Assembly (NCBI RefSeq): GCF_017744445.1
Contig: NZ_JAGIBH010000012.1
Span: 1 to 64,000 of the forward strand
Direction: 5' to 3'
From: Caulobacter sp.
GTDB taxonomy: Bacteria; Pseudomonadota; Alphaproteobacteria; Caulobacterales; Caulobacteraceae
DNA: 64,000 bases
A program made the translations under genes and the position numbers. This document shows positions 1 through 7,431 of the stretch, one piece after another; positions within the stretch are counted from its first letter, which is position 1, and each line of letters begins with the position of its first letter. The notes under the pieces were generated by a model. It had not been told where the DNA came from and did not search any database. It was given only the letters and a program-made list of their open reading frames with translations.

Positions 1-85
1 AGAGCGCCGTCATGTCGATATTGTCCGGATTGTCGAACCAGGCGCGCGAGCGGAGGGCGCGGGGAGAAACAGGAGGAACGCTCAT
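1..85 (-). CDS. IlvD/Edd-family sugar-acid dehydratase, N-terminal fragment (cut by window start)
   Basis: Only the first 28 codons are inside the window, read leftwards from ATG at 85. They contain RSRAWFDNPDNIDMTAL, which is the N-terminal signature of the sugar-acid branch of the IlvD/Edd dehydratases (L-arabinonate, D-xylonate, galactonate and related enzymes). These are Fe-S or metal-dependent enzymes that convert aldonates to 2-keto-3-deoxy-aldonates. A purine-rich Shine-Dalgarno candidate is not obvious. The neighbours (aldose dehydrogenase, AraD1/GguC-like protein and mutarotase across the regulator) fit an oxidative galactose or arabinose route in which this enzyme acts after lactone opening. 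The substrate cannot be decided from this fragment. A putative GntR operator lies 111-125 bases upstream of the start. Confidence 0.82.
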   Translation of the reverse strand, partial: MSVPPVSPRALRSRAWFDNPDNIDMTAL

Positions 86-195
86 GACAATCCTTGAAGG
101 CGATGCGCCTTGTCGACGGGGCAGCGGAACACCGGCGAATTTGTAAACCAGGCGCGAGAATCGCGCGCTCAACCGTTCACGGCCCCGCCAGATCG

Positions 196-210
196 TATTT
201 GTCTGACTAT
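196..210. promoter_or_regulatory. Putative GntR/FadR-type operator upstream of the dehydratase gene
   Basis: TATTTGTCTGACTAT differs by one base from the site at 1314-1328. Bases 199-209 fit the FadR-subfamily consensus TNGTNNNACNA exactly. The site sits in the 228-base gap between the regulator gene (ends 314) and the dehydratase start (85). That gap holds no other gene I can support. Confidence 0.6.
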
Positions 211-313
211 ACCGTGCGGTATGGAGCGTCAATCAGGGCATGCGGCATCGAGCGCGCGCCGTAACAGGCGCGCACCTGTGAGTTCGAGAAGAACCTTGTC
301 CGATGATTGGCGC

Positions 314-1072
314 CTAACGCCCCGGTCGCCGATCGATGGCGGCGTGGGTGTCTTCCAGGGCCAGGCTGACCAGCTTCTCCATCGCCTGGCGGGCCTGGTC
401 GGCGCGGCCGGCGGCGATGGCGTCGAACACCTTCCAGTGCTCGGGCATCGGATCGCGGGCAAGCTCGCGGTCACGCTGCTTGAAGATGGTCGTCCAGCGC
501 ACGGCCGCGCCGATGCTGCTGCTCAGGGTGAACAGCGGCGCGTTGTTGGCGGCGCTCAGCACGGTGTCGTGGAAGTCGCGGTCGGCGGCCCGCCCTTCTT
601 CCGTGCCCAGTGTATGATGCTGCATGGCCACCAAGGCGGCGCGCATGCGCTCCAGCTGGGTGTCGTCGCGGCGCTCGGCGGCCAGGGCGGCGGCGGCCGG
701 CTCGACGATCATGCGCAGCTCGTACAGCTCCTGCAGGAAGGCCTCGCTGGGTTCCGATTCGAAGAACCACGCCAGAACCTCGGGATCCAGCAGGCTCCAG
801 CGCGTGCGGGGGCTGACGCGGGTGCCGGTCTTGGGACGGCTCTCGACCAGGCCCTTGGCGGCCAGGATGCGGATAGCTTCGCGATAGGCGCTGCGCGAGA
901 CCTGCAACTGCTCGGACGCGTCGATCTCGTTGTTCAGGACGTCGCCGGGCTGGTGCTTGCCCGACACGATGGCGACCCCCAGCGACCGAGCGATCGACCC
1001 GTGGATCCGGCCGGAGAAGCCTTCTTCGCGTTCGCCGTCACCGCCAACGCCCGCTTCCTTGGCCTTCGACAC
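314..1072 (-). CDS. GntR family transcriptional regulator, FadR subfamily (FCD domain)
   Basis: This is a 252-aa regulator read from GTG at 1072. I chose this start because GGGAG lies about nine bases upstream; an in-frame TTG at 1144 would add 24 unconserved residues. The N-terminal winged helix includes QLQVSRSAYREAIRILAAKG and the wing GLVESRPKTGTRVSPR. The C-terminal all-helical FCD ligand domain carries the expected Asp/His metal positions in DFHDTVLSAANN and EHWKVFDAI. The gene lies between the IlvD/Edd dehydratase and the divergent aldose operon. Both of those have a matching FadR-type operator upstream, so it is probably the local repressor, with a sugar acid as effector. The effector is inferred, not visible. 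Confidence 0.9.
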   Translation of the reverse strand: MSKAKEAGVGGDGEREEGFSGRIHGSIARSLGVAIVSGKHQPGDVLNNEIDASEQLQVSRSAYREAIRILAAKGLVESRPKTGTRVSPRTRWSLLDPEVLAWFFESEPSEAFLQELYELRMIVEPAAAALAAERRDDTQLERMRAALVAMQHHTLGTEEGRAADRDFHDTVLSAANNAPLFTLSSSIGAAVRWTTIFKQRDRELARDPMPEHWKVFDAIAAGRADQARQAMEKLVSLALEDTHAAIDRRPGR

Positions 1073-1313
1073 GCGTGTTTCGCTCCCGTTGCGCAGATCC
1101 CAGGTCGCTGTTTTGCGCCCTGCCAGTGACTCTAGCGAGACCAATTGTCCGAGAACAAGCGAATTCGCCTATGCGGTAAAGACGCATTGAAGTCGGGTCC
1201 TGGCTCAAATGTACGATGAATTGGGCCTCGAAGTTTCCTCGCGGAAACCGGCCTGGACGAATTTCTCCCGACGGATCGCACGAAACGTCGTTTGACAGCG
1301 CGCGTCGCCACGC

Positions 1314-1328
1314 TATTTGTCGGACTAT
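1314..1328. promoter_or_regulatory. Putative GntR/FadR-type operator upstream of the aldose operon
   Basis: TATTTGTCGGACTAT is a near copy of 196-210. Bases 1317-1327 (TTGTCGGACTA) match TNGTNNNACNA. It lies 26 bases before the chosen GTG at 1354, where bound repressor would block transcription or promoter escape. The remainder of the 1073-1353 gap shows no other gene. Confidence 0.6.
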
Positions 1329-1353
1329 TATAAAGCTTCAGAGGGTCGTCGCC

Positions 1354-2349
1354 GTGGTGTTCCGGTTCGTGCAATTGAAGACCTCTGACGGGGCCAGGCA
1401 GCTGGCCGCCGTCGACGACTCGGGTCGCGCCCGCAAGGTCGAGGTCGCCGACACCCTGTACGACTTGGCCCAGGTGGCCCTGAAGGTCGACGCCACCCTG
1501 GCCGAGGCCGCCCAAGCCCGCGCCCTGGGCGAGGAGATCGACATTCCGACAGCCCTGGCCGAAGGCCGCGTGCTGGCGCCGATCGACCATCCCGATCCCG
1601 CCCACCTGGCCATGACCGGCACGGGCCTGACCCACCTCGGCTCGGCCGAGGGGCGCGACAAGATGCACAAGGCCGCCCAGGCCGGTGAACAGCTGACCGA
1701 CTCCATGCGGATGTTCCTGATGGGCGTCGAGGGCGGCAAGCCGGCGGCCGGCCAGGAGGGCGTGCAACCGGAGTGGTTTTACAAGGGCGACGGCACGCAG
1801 TTGATCGGCCCCGGCCAGCCCCTCACCTCGCCCAGCTTCGCCAAGGACGGTGGCGAGGAGCCCGAGATCGCCGGCGTCTACCTGATCGGTCCGGACGGCA
1901 CGCCGCATCGCCTGGGCTTCTGCCTGGCCAACGAGTTCTCGGACCACGTGATCGAGCGTGGTAACTATCTATGGCTGGCTCACTCCAAGCTGCGCAACGC
2001 GGCCCTGGGCCCGGAACTGCTGACCGGCGAGTTGCCCGCCGACGTGCGCGGCGCCAGCCGCATCGTCCGCGACGGCGCGACCGTCTGGGAGAAGCCGTTC
2101 CTGTCGGGCGAGGCGAACATGTCCCACACGATCGCCAATCTCGAGCACCACCACTTCAAGTACGACCTGTTCCGCAAGCCGGGCGACATCCACGTGCACT
2201 TCTTCGGCACGGCCACCCTCTCCTTCTCGGAAGGTTTCCAGACCCAGGTCGGCGACGTGTTCGAGATCGAGGCCGCGCCGTTCCGCTACCCCGTGCGCAA
2301 CCCGCTGGCCCAGGCGCAAGCCCGTGCAGTCGTGGTGAAGTCGCTGTGA
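1354..2349 (+). CDS. AraD1/GguC family protein (fumarylacetoacetate-hydrolase-like)
   Basis: A protein of about 331 aa. The open frame extends upstream to 1216, but the conserved protein begins VVFRFVQLKTSDG. GTG at 1354 is preceded by AGAGGG at good spacing, and the upstream extension would run through the operator. The C-terminal half has the FAH-type fold signatures EPEIAGVYLIGPDG, GFCLANEFSDHVIER and WEKPFLSGEANMSHTI, with acidic metal ligands. AraD1/GguC proteins are found in arabinose/galactose oxidation operons and act on late 2-keto-3-deoxy intermediates; the exact reaction here is not settled. The stop overlaps the start of the downstream dehydrogenase (GTGA at 2346-2349), so the two are translationally coupled. 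Confidence 0.82.
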   Translation: MVFRFVQLKTSDGARQLAAVDDSGRARKVEVADTLYDLAQVALKVDATLAEAAQARALGEEIDIPTALAEGRVLAPIDHPDPAHLAMTGTGLTHLGSAEGRDKMHKAAQAGEQLTDSMRMFLMGVEGGKPAAGQEGVQPEWFYKGDGTQLIGPGQPLTSPSFAKDGGEEPEIAGVYLIGPDGTPHRLGFCLANEFSDHVIERGNYLWLAHSKLRNAALGPELLTGELPADVRGASRIVRDGATVWEKPFLSGEANMSHTIANLEHHHFKYDLFRKPGDIHVHFFGTATLSFSEGFQTQVGDVFEIEAAPFRYPVRNPLAQAQARAVVVKSL

Positions 2350-3278
2350 CGACGACGCCCATTCGTCTGGCTCTGGTCGGCCTGGGCAAGATCGCCCGCG
2401 ACCAGCACCTGCCGTCGATCGCCGCCGATCCGCGCTTCGAACTGGTCGCCATCGTCAGCCGCAACGCCGAGCTGGACGGCGTCGCGCACTTCACCGACCT
2501 GGCCGATCTGTTGGCCAGCGACGTGGCGGTGGATGCGGTGACGCTATGCACCCCGCCCCAGCCGCGCCACGCCCTGGCCCACCTGGCCCTGGCGGCCGGC
2601 AAGCACGTCATGCTGGAGAAGCCGCCCGGCGCGACGCTCAGCGAGGTCGAGGACCTGCGCCAGGCCGCCGCCGAGCGCGGCCTGACCCTGCAGACCACCT
2701 GGCACTCGCGCTACGCCGTCGGCGTCGAGCCCGCCCGGCAGTGGCTGGCCGAGCGCTCGGTCAAGGCCGTGCGCATCAACTGGAAGGAAGACGTGCGCGT
2801 CTGGCATCCCGGCCAGGATTGGATCTGGCAGGCCGGCGGTCTGGGCGTCTTCGACCCGGCCATCAACGCCCTGTCGATCGCTACAGCCATCCTGCCGCGC
2901 CCGTTCTTCCTGTCGAACGGCGTGCTGCACGTGCCCGAGAACTGTCAGTCGCCGATCCAGGCCGAGCTGGACTTCCGCGACGCGGCCGGCGCGCCGATCC
3001 GCGTCGAGCTCGACTTCCTGCAGACCGGTCCGCAGAGCTGGGACATCGAGGTCGACACCGATGACGGCCAGCTGAAACTGACCCATGGCGGCGCCAAGCT
3101 CTACATCGACGGCCAGCTGCTCCAGGAAGGGCCGGACCGCGAATATCCGGGTCTGTACGACGCCTTCGCCAAGCTGATCGCCGACGGCGCCAGCGACGTC
3201 GATATCAGCCCGCTAAGACATGTGGCTGACGCCTTCCTGCTCAGCGAGCGGGTCACGGCGCCAGCCTTCATCGAATAA
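2346..3278 (+). CDS. Gfo/Idh/MocA family aldose 1-dehydrogenase (galactose/arabinose dehydrogenase-like)
   Basis: A protein of 310 aa starting at GTG 2346, overlapping the stop of the preceding gene. The N-terminal Rossmann fold has LALVGLGKIARDQHLP. The family Lys-Pro motif is GKHVMLEKPPGATLSEV, and the substrate domain has GQDWIWQAGGLGVFDPAINA. This pattern matches NAD(P)-dependent D-galactose 1-dehydrogenase and the related L-arabinose 1-dehydrogenases, which oxidise the aldose to its lactone in the cytoplasm. The adjacent mutarotase would supply the reactive anomer, and the IlvD/Edd dehydratase would act on the opened aldonate. A lactonase is not seen in the window. Galactose versus arabinose specificity cannot be read from sequence alone. 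Confidence 0.85.
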   Translation: MTTTPIRLALVGLGKIARDQHLPSIAADPRFELVAIVSRNAELDGVAHFTDLADLLASDVAVDAVTLCTPPQPRHALAHLALAAGKHVMLEKPPGATLSEVEDLRQAAAERGLTLQTTWHSRYAVGVEPARQWLAERSVKAVRINWKEDVRVWHPGQDWIWQAGGLGVFDPAINALSIATAILPRPFFLSNGVLHVPENCQSPIQAELDFRDAAGAPIRVELDFLQTGPQSWDIEVDTDDGQLKLTHGGAKLYIDGQLLQEGPDREYPGLYDAFAKLIADGASDVDISPLRHVADAFLLSERVTAPAFIE

Positions 3279-3303
3279 TCAAGAACGACAAAGGGAGAGA
3301 AAC

Positions 3304-4443
3304 ATGAAGCTGAAGACAATCGCCCTCACGAGCGCACTCACCCTTGTCGCGGTCTCGTCGGCCAGCGCCACGGAGCTGTCGCGCAAGCCGTTCGGCGCCA
3401 TTTCATCGGGCGAGGCCGTCGAGGCCATTACCCTGACCAACGCCAAGGGCGTCAGCGCCACGATCATCACCTACGGCGCGACCCTGCAGTCGCTGATCGG
3501 CCCGGATCGCACGGGCAAGAAGGCCGACATCGCCCTGGGCTTTGGCGACGCCGCCACCTACGAGAAGTACGCCAGCTATTTCGGCGCCTCGGTGGGCCGC
3601 GTCGCCAACCGCATCGGCAAGGGCCGCTTCACCCTGGACGGCAAGAGCTATCAGCTGGCCCTGAACAACAACAAGGTCGCGGCCCTGCATGGCGGCCTGA
3701 AGGGCTTCGACAAGGTCGTGTGGAAGGTTCTGGACGCCAAGTCCGGCCCGACGGCCTCGGTGACCTTCGGCTATGTCAGCGCCGACGGCGAGGAAGGCTA
3801 TCCGGGGACCCTGACCGCCACGGCGACCTATGCCCTGGACGAGCAGAACAACCTGACGATCACCTACGGCGCCACGACCGACAAGCCGACCATCGTCAAC
3901 ATGACCAACCACGCCCTGTTCAACCTCGCTGGCGAAGGCGCGGCGGAAGGCGCGATGGGCAACGTCCTGACCATTCCGGCCGAGGGCTATACCCCTGTCG
4001 ACGCCGAGCTGATCCCGACCGGCGCGACCACGCCGGTGGCCGGCACGGTCTTCGACTTCCGCAAGCCCATGGCCGTCGGGACGCACATCCGCGACGCCAG
4101 TGATCCGCAGATCGTCGCCGGCCGCGGCTACGACCACAACTACGTCCTGAACGGCAAAGCCGGCGGCGCTCCGCGCCTGGCCGCGCGCCTGGCCGATCCC
4201 AAGAGCGGCCGCGTGCTGGAGATCCTCAGCGACCAGCCGGGCATCCAGTTCTATGCCGGCAACTTCATCGACGGCACGACCATCAGCAAGAGCGGCAAGA
4301 TCTATCGCCAGGGCGACGGCATCGCGCTGGAGCCGCAGCACTTCCCCGATGCGGTGAACAAGCCGCAGTTCGCGCCGATCCGCCTGGATCCAGGCCAGAA
4401 GTACAGCAACACCATGGTCTTCAGGATGACCGTCCAGAAGTAG
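3304..4443 (+). CDS. galM: Aldose 1-epimerase (mutarotase), secreted
   Basis: A protein of 379 aa from ATG 3304, preceded by GGGAGAG. Residues 1-23 form a Sec signal peptide ending at an AxA site (SSASATE). The mature part has GalM landmarks in order: ASVGRVANRIGKGRF, ALHGGLKGFDKVVW, MTNHALFNL with the catalytic His, the metal/sugar-binding YDHNYVLNG, GIQFYAGNFIDG, and the catalytic Glu in GIALEPQHFPD. It interconverts alpha and beta aldose anomers, here probably in the periplasm before uptake. It is the last gene of the aldose operon, 25 bases after the dehydrogenase, and is followed by a strong terminator. Confidence 0.93.
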   Translation: MKLKTIALTSALTLVAVSSASATELSRKPFGAISSGEAVEAITLTNAKGVSATIITYGATLQSLIGPDRTGKKADIALGFGDAATYEKYASYFGASVGRVANRIGKGRFTLDGKSYQLALNNNKVAALHGGLKGFDKVVWKVLDAKSGPTASVTFGYVSADGEEGYPGTLTATATYALDEQNNLTITYGATTDKPTIVNMTNHALFNLAGEGAAEGAMGNVLTIPAEGYTPVDAELIPTGATTPVAGTVFDFRKPMAVGTHIRDASDPQIVAGRGYDHNYVLNGKAGGAPRLAARLADPKSGRVLEILSDQPGIQFYAGNFIDGTTISKSGKIYRQGDGIALEPQHFPDAVNKPQFAPIRLDPGQKYSNTMVFRMTVQK

Positions 4444-4465
4444 GCGGTTCGCACGAACGACCCGA

Positions 4466-4494
4466 GGGGAGCGCGGCCACGCGCTCCCCTTTTT
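4466..4494 (+). terminator. Rho-independent terminator of the aldose operon
   Basis: A perfect 10-bp stem GGGGAGCGCG / CGCGCTCCCC (4466-4475 and 4480-4489) with a 4-base loop is followed by TTTTT at 4490-4494. It lies 23 bases after the mutarotase stop. Confidence 0.9.
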
Positions 4495-4552
4495 CGTTGC
4501 CAGATCGGAGCGGATCGCCGAGAAATCTCTACTCGCGTCGTAGAGTATTTGC

Positions 4553-5908
4553 ATGCCCCCAAAGCCAGCGCCTGTCATCGCCGTGGTCGGCGCGGGGTTT
4601 AGCGGCGTGATGACCGCCCTTAACATCCTGAGACGCTCGGCGGACGCCAAGGTCATCCTGTTCGAGCGCCGCACGCCCGTAGGCCTGGGGGCGGCCTACG
4701 CCACTCACAATCCTGGCCACCGCCTGAACGTCCGCGCCGGCAATATGAGCGCCTGGCCCGATCGGCCGGGACACTTCGTCGAGTGGATCCGCAAGGAGCG
4801 CTTCGGCCTGGGCCCCGCCGACTTCGCCACCCGCGCCGACTATGGCCGCTACCTCCAGAGTCAGGTGGCCGAGGTCGCCGAAGGCCCCGCCGGCGCCGGG
4901 CGGCTGATGGTGGTCCCCGACGCCGTGGTCGGCATCGAGCCGGGCGGCGACGGCTGGCGGCTGACCTGCGCCATGGGCAATGCGGTCACCGCTCACGCGG
5001 TCGTGCTGGCCCTGGGCAATCCGCCGCCCGCCCGGCCGCCGGGCATCGACGAGGCCTTCGCCGCCTCCAGCGCCTATGTCGCCGATCCCTGGCGCTGGAA
5101 CGCCGCCGACCTGCCTTCGGGACCGGTGCTGCTGATCGGCACGGGCCTGACCATGGTCGACGTCGCCCTGTCGCTGAACCAGGCTCAGCCGGGCCGGCCC
5201 ATGCTGGCGCTGTCGCGGCGCGGCCTTGCGCCGCTGGAGCATGACGGCGCGCCACCGCTGTCCCTGCCGCTGCCGCCAGCCAACGATCTGTCGCCGCTGG
5301 AGGCCTTCGGCTGGCTGCGCAACGCGGCGGCCGAGCACGGCTGGCGCACGGCCATCGACGCCACGCGGCCGGCGACCCAGAGCCTGTGGCGTGGCTGGTC
5401 GGCCCAGCAGAAGCAGGCCTTCCTGCGCCACGCCCGGCCGTTCTGGGACATCCACCGCCACCGTCTAGCCCCGCTGGTCGCCCGCCACATCGGGGCCATG
5501 CGCGCCACGGGACAGCTGACCCTGGCCGCCGGCAAGATCCGCAGCCTCCGCCTGGAGCCCGACGGCTTTGCCCTGTGTCGCTGGCGTGGACGCGGCGAGC
5601 ACGGCGGCTACGTCTTCCGCGCCGCCACGGTGATCAACTGCACCGGCCCGACGGGCGACGTGCTGACCTCGACCGATCCACTGATCAAAGACCTGGTCAA
5701 GCGCGGCCTGGCGCGCCCCGACGCTCTGCGCCTTGGCTTCGACGTCGACGACGACTACCGCGTGCGCGACGTCTCGGGCGAAGCTTCGCCCACCTTGCTG
5801 GCCGTCGGCCCCGCCACGCGCGGGACCTCGTGGGAGATTACCGCTGTGCCGGACATCCGCGGCCAAGCAGCTGCCGTGGCCAGAACGGTGCTGGCCGCCC
5901 TGACCTAA
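4553..5908 (+). CDS. FAD/NAD(P)-binding oxidoreductase (NAD_binding_9-like)
   Basis: A protein of 451 aa. The dinucleotide-binding motif IAVVGAGFSGVMTALNI is at the N-terminus, followed by ERRTPVGLGAAYATHNPGH and RLNVRAGNMSAWPDRPGHF. This is the layout of the FAD/NAD(P)-binding family found in siderophore-, sulfur- and nitrogen-related clusters. A second nucleotide-binding stretch, VLLIGTGLTMVDVALSL, lies near residue 200. The C-terminus carries VINCTGPTGDVLTS and WEITAVPDIRGQA, the usual closing FAD contacts. It is a cytoplasmic flavoprotein of unknown substrate. It stands alone between two terminator or regulatory regions, 44 bases after the aldose terminator and upstream of a GntR gene on the same strand. 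No function is assigned beyond the family. Confidence 0.8.
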   Translation: MPPKPAPVIAVVGAGFSGVMTALNILRRSADAKVILFERRTPVGLGAAYATHNPGHRLNVRAGNMSAWPDRPGHFVEWIRKERFGLGPADFATRADYGRYLQSQVAEVAEGPAGAGRLMVVPDAVVGIEPGGDGWRLTCAMGNAVTAHAVVLALGNPPPARPPGIDEAFAASSAYVADPWRWNAADLPSGPVLLIGTGLTMVDVALSLNQAQPGRPMLALSRRGLAPLEHDGAPPLSLPLPPANDLSPLEAFGWLRNAAAEHGWRTAIDATRPATQSLWRGWSAQQKQAFLRHARPFWDIHRHRLAPLVARHIGAMRATGQLTLAAGKIRSLRLEPDGFALCRWRGRGEHGGYVFRAATVINCTGPTGDVLTSTDPLIKDLVKRGLARPDALRLGFDVDDDYRVRDVSGEASPTLLAVGPATRGTSWEITAVPDIRGQAAAVARTVLAALT

Positions 5909-5920
5909 GGTCACATTTCA

Positions 5921-6053
5921 GATACCAAATTAATACCAATTAGACACCACCTGAAGCCAAACCGTGCAGATCATCTTGTTTACGCAAGATTTTCGCAGAA
6001 CTCGCGATTTCAGCGCCGATAAGCCCAGTTGAAATAGGATCTAAATTGGTATC
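5921..6053. promoter_or_regulatory. Intergenic region with three GATACCAA-type half-sites before the HutC-type regulator
   Basis: GATACCAAAT (5921-5930) and AATACCAATT (5932-5941) lie as a direct pair. The inverted copy AAATTGGTATC is at 6043-6053, about 60 bases before the regulator start. The AT-rich stretch contrasts with the GC-rich flanks. Autoregulatory binding by the downstream GntR protein is a reasonable inference; looping between the two clusters is possible. Confidence 0.45.
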
Positions 6054-6113
6054 TTTTTGATCCGACCAATCCGCGCTTCCCCTCGAAGCGAGTCGCATTG
6101 AGGAGCGCATCTC

Positions 6114-6854
6114 ATGTCGCTGGCCGCCCAGATCGGCCCCTTGGGCCAGGGGGACTCAGCGCCGCTCTACAAGCAGCTGCAAAAGGCCCTGCGCGAGGCG
6201 ATCCAGGACAAGGTGCTGGCGCCCGATGACGCCCTGCCGCCCGAGCGCGACATGGCCGACGAGTTCAACATCTCGCGCATCACCGTGCGCAAGGCGCTGG
6301 ACGGCCTGGTCAGCGAGGGCCTGCTGACCCGCCGCCAGGGCGCGGGCACCTTCGTCGCCGCGCGGGTCGAGAAGAACTTCTCCAAGCTGACCTGCTTCAC
6401 CGAGGACATGATCTCGCGCGGCCGCACGCCGCACAGCGAGTGGATCGCCCGGATGGAAGGCGCGGTGACGCCCGAGGAGTCGCTGACCCTGGGCCTGTCT
6501 CCCGGCGCGCCGGTCTATCGCTTCCACCGCGTGCGCTGCGCCGACGGCGCACCGATGGCGGTCGAGTACACCACCATCGCCGCCTTCGCCCTGCCCTCGC
6601 CTGAAGTGGTGACGACCTCGCTCTATGAGGCGATGGCAGCCACGGGGCATCGGCCCACGCGCGCCCTGCAGCGACTGCGCGGCGTGCTGATCACGCCCGA
6701 GCATGCCGAGCTACTGCACGTGAAGCCCAAGGATGCCGGCCTGCTGGTCGAGCGTCGCGGTTTCCTACGCGACGGCCGACCGGTCGAGGTCTCGCACTCG
6801 TACTATCGTGGCGACGCCTATGACTTCGTCGCCGAGCTGAACGATCTGGGCTGA
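6114..6854 (+). CDS. GntR family regulator, HutC subfamily (UTRA domain)
   Basis: A protein of 246 aa from ATG 6114, preceded by GAGGAG. The N-terminal winged helix includes DDALPPERDMADEFNISRI and TVRKALDGLVSEGLLTRRQ, closing with GAGTFVA. The C-terminal UTRA effector domain begins around residue 90 (LTCFTEDMISRG) and contains VYRFHRVRCADGAPM and PVEVSHSYYRGDAYDF. UTRA regulators typically sense sugars, phosphosugars, fatty acids or amino-acid breakdown products. Here the target is open: its own promoter carries repeated GATACCAA half-sites, and the next genes are transcribed towards it (stop 6854, partner stop 6865). It may control the flavoprotein upstream, itself, or distant genes. Confidence 0.88.
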   Translation: MSLAAQIGPLGQGDSAPLYKQLQKALREAIQDKVLAPDDALPPERDMADEFNISRITVRKALDGLVSEGLLTRRQGAGTFVAARVEKNFSKLTCFTEDMISRGRTPHSEWIARMEGAVTPEESLTLGLSPGAPVYRFHRVRCADGAPMAVEYTTIAAFALPSPEVVTTSLYEAMAATGHRPTRALQRLRGVLITPEHAELLHVKPKDAGLLVERRGFLRDGRPVEVSHSYYRGDAYDFVAELNDLG

Positions 6855-6864
6855 GGCCGGGGGG

Positions 6865-7431
6865 CTAGCGCGTCGCCCAGGCCTTGCCGATCTCGGCCAT
6901 CGGCACGCAGCCGTGATAGGCGCCGGGCACGGGATCGTACTTCAGCGCCTCGGTTGCCCCAGCTTCCGACGTGAAGTAGCCAACCGTCACCATATCCTCC
7001 AACGCCGGGAAGAAGTGCGACTGGCCCTGGCCACGCGCCGCGCCGCCTTCCTGGTCGTAGGTCGTCAGCAGCGCGACTTGCTGCTCGGGCGCCAGGTCAA
7101 CGAAGACATTCCCGCTCGCCGCGCGAGCGTCGGCGTCCATACGCGCCAGGCCGCTCAGCAGCTGATCCACCTGATCCTTGGTGTAATAATCGCCCACGGC
7201 CCGGTCGATGAACCGCGGAACGCCGGCGGCGCGAGCGCCGGGGGTGTCCGTCGCCGGAATGATCAACTCGGCCACCACGTCCAGCAGCCGCGCCTGGTCG
7301 ACAGTCAGGGCCTTGGGCGTCCAGCTGAGCGCCGGGGCCGGCGCGGCGGCCAGGGCGCGCTGAGCCCAGCCCGTCGAGGCGACGCCGACCGCCAGGGCCA
7401 GGCCGCGCAGAGTATCGCGTCGGTTCAGCAT
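6865..7431 (-). CDS. Tat-exported small subunit of a GMC dehydrogenase (gluconate 2-dehydrogenase subunit 3 family)
   Basis: A protein of 188 aa starting at ATG 7431, overlapping the stop of the GMC gene by one base. The N-terminus NRRDTLRGLALAVGVAST is a twin-arginine signal. The body is typical of the gluconate 2-dehydrogenase subunit 3 family: LLDVVAELIIPATDTPGARAAGV, FIDRAVGDYY, and the C-terminal FFPALEDMVTVGYFTSE and AYHGCVP. In characterised pairs (glucoside 3-dehydrogenase, FAD-glucose dehydrogenase) this subunit carries the flavoprotein through the Tat system and stabilises it. The large subunit here has no signal of its own, so it probably travels as a hitchhiker. Co-translation is implied by the overlap. 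Confidence 0.88.
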   Translation of the reverse strand: MLNRRDTLRGLALAVGVASTGWAQRALAAAPAPALSWTPKALTVDQARLLDVVAELIIPATDTPGARAAGVPRFIDRAVGDYYTKDQVDQLLSGLARMDADARAASGNVFVDLAPEQQVALLTTYDQEGGAARGQGQSHFFPALEDMVTVGYFTSEAGATEALKYDPVPGAYHGCVPMAEIGKAWATR

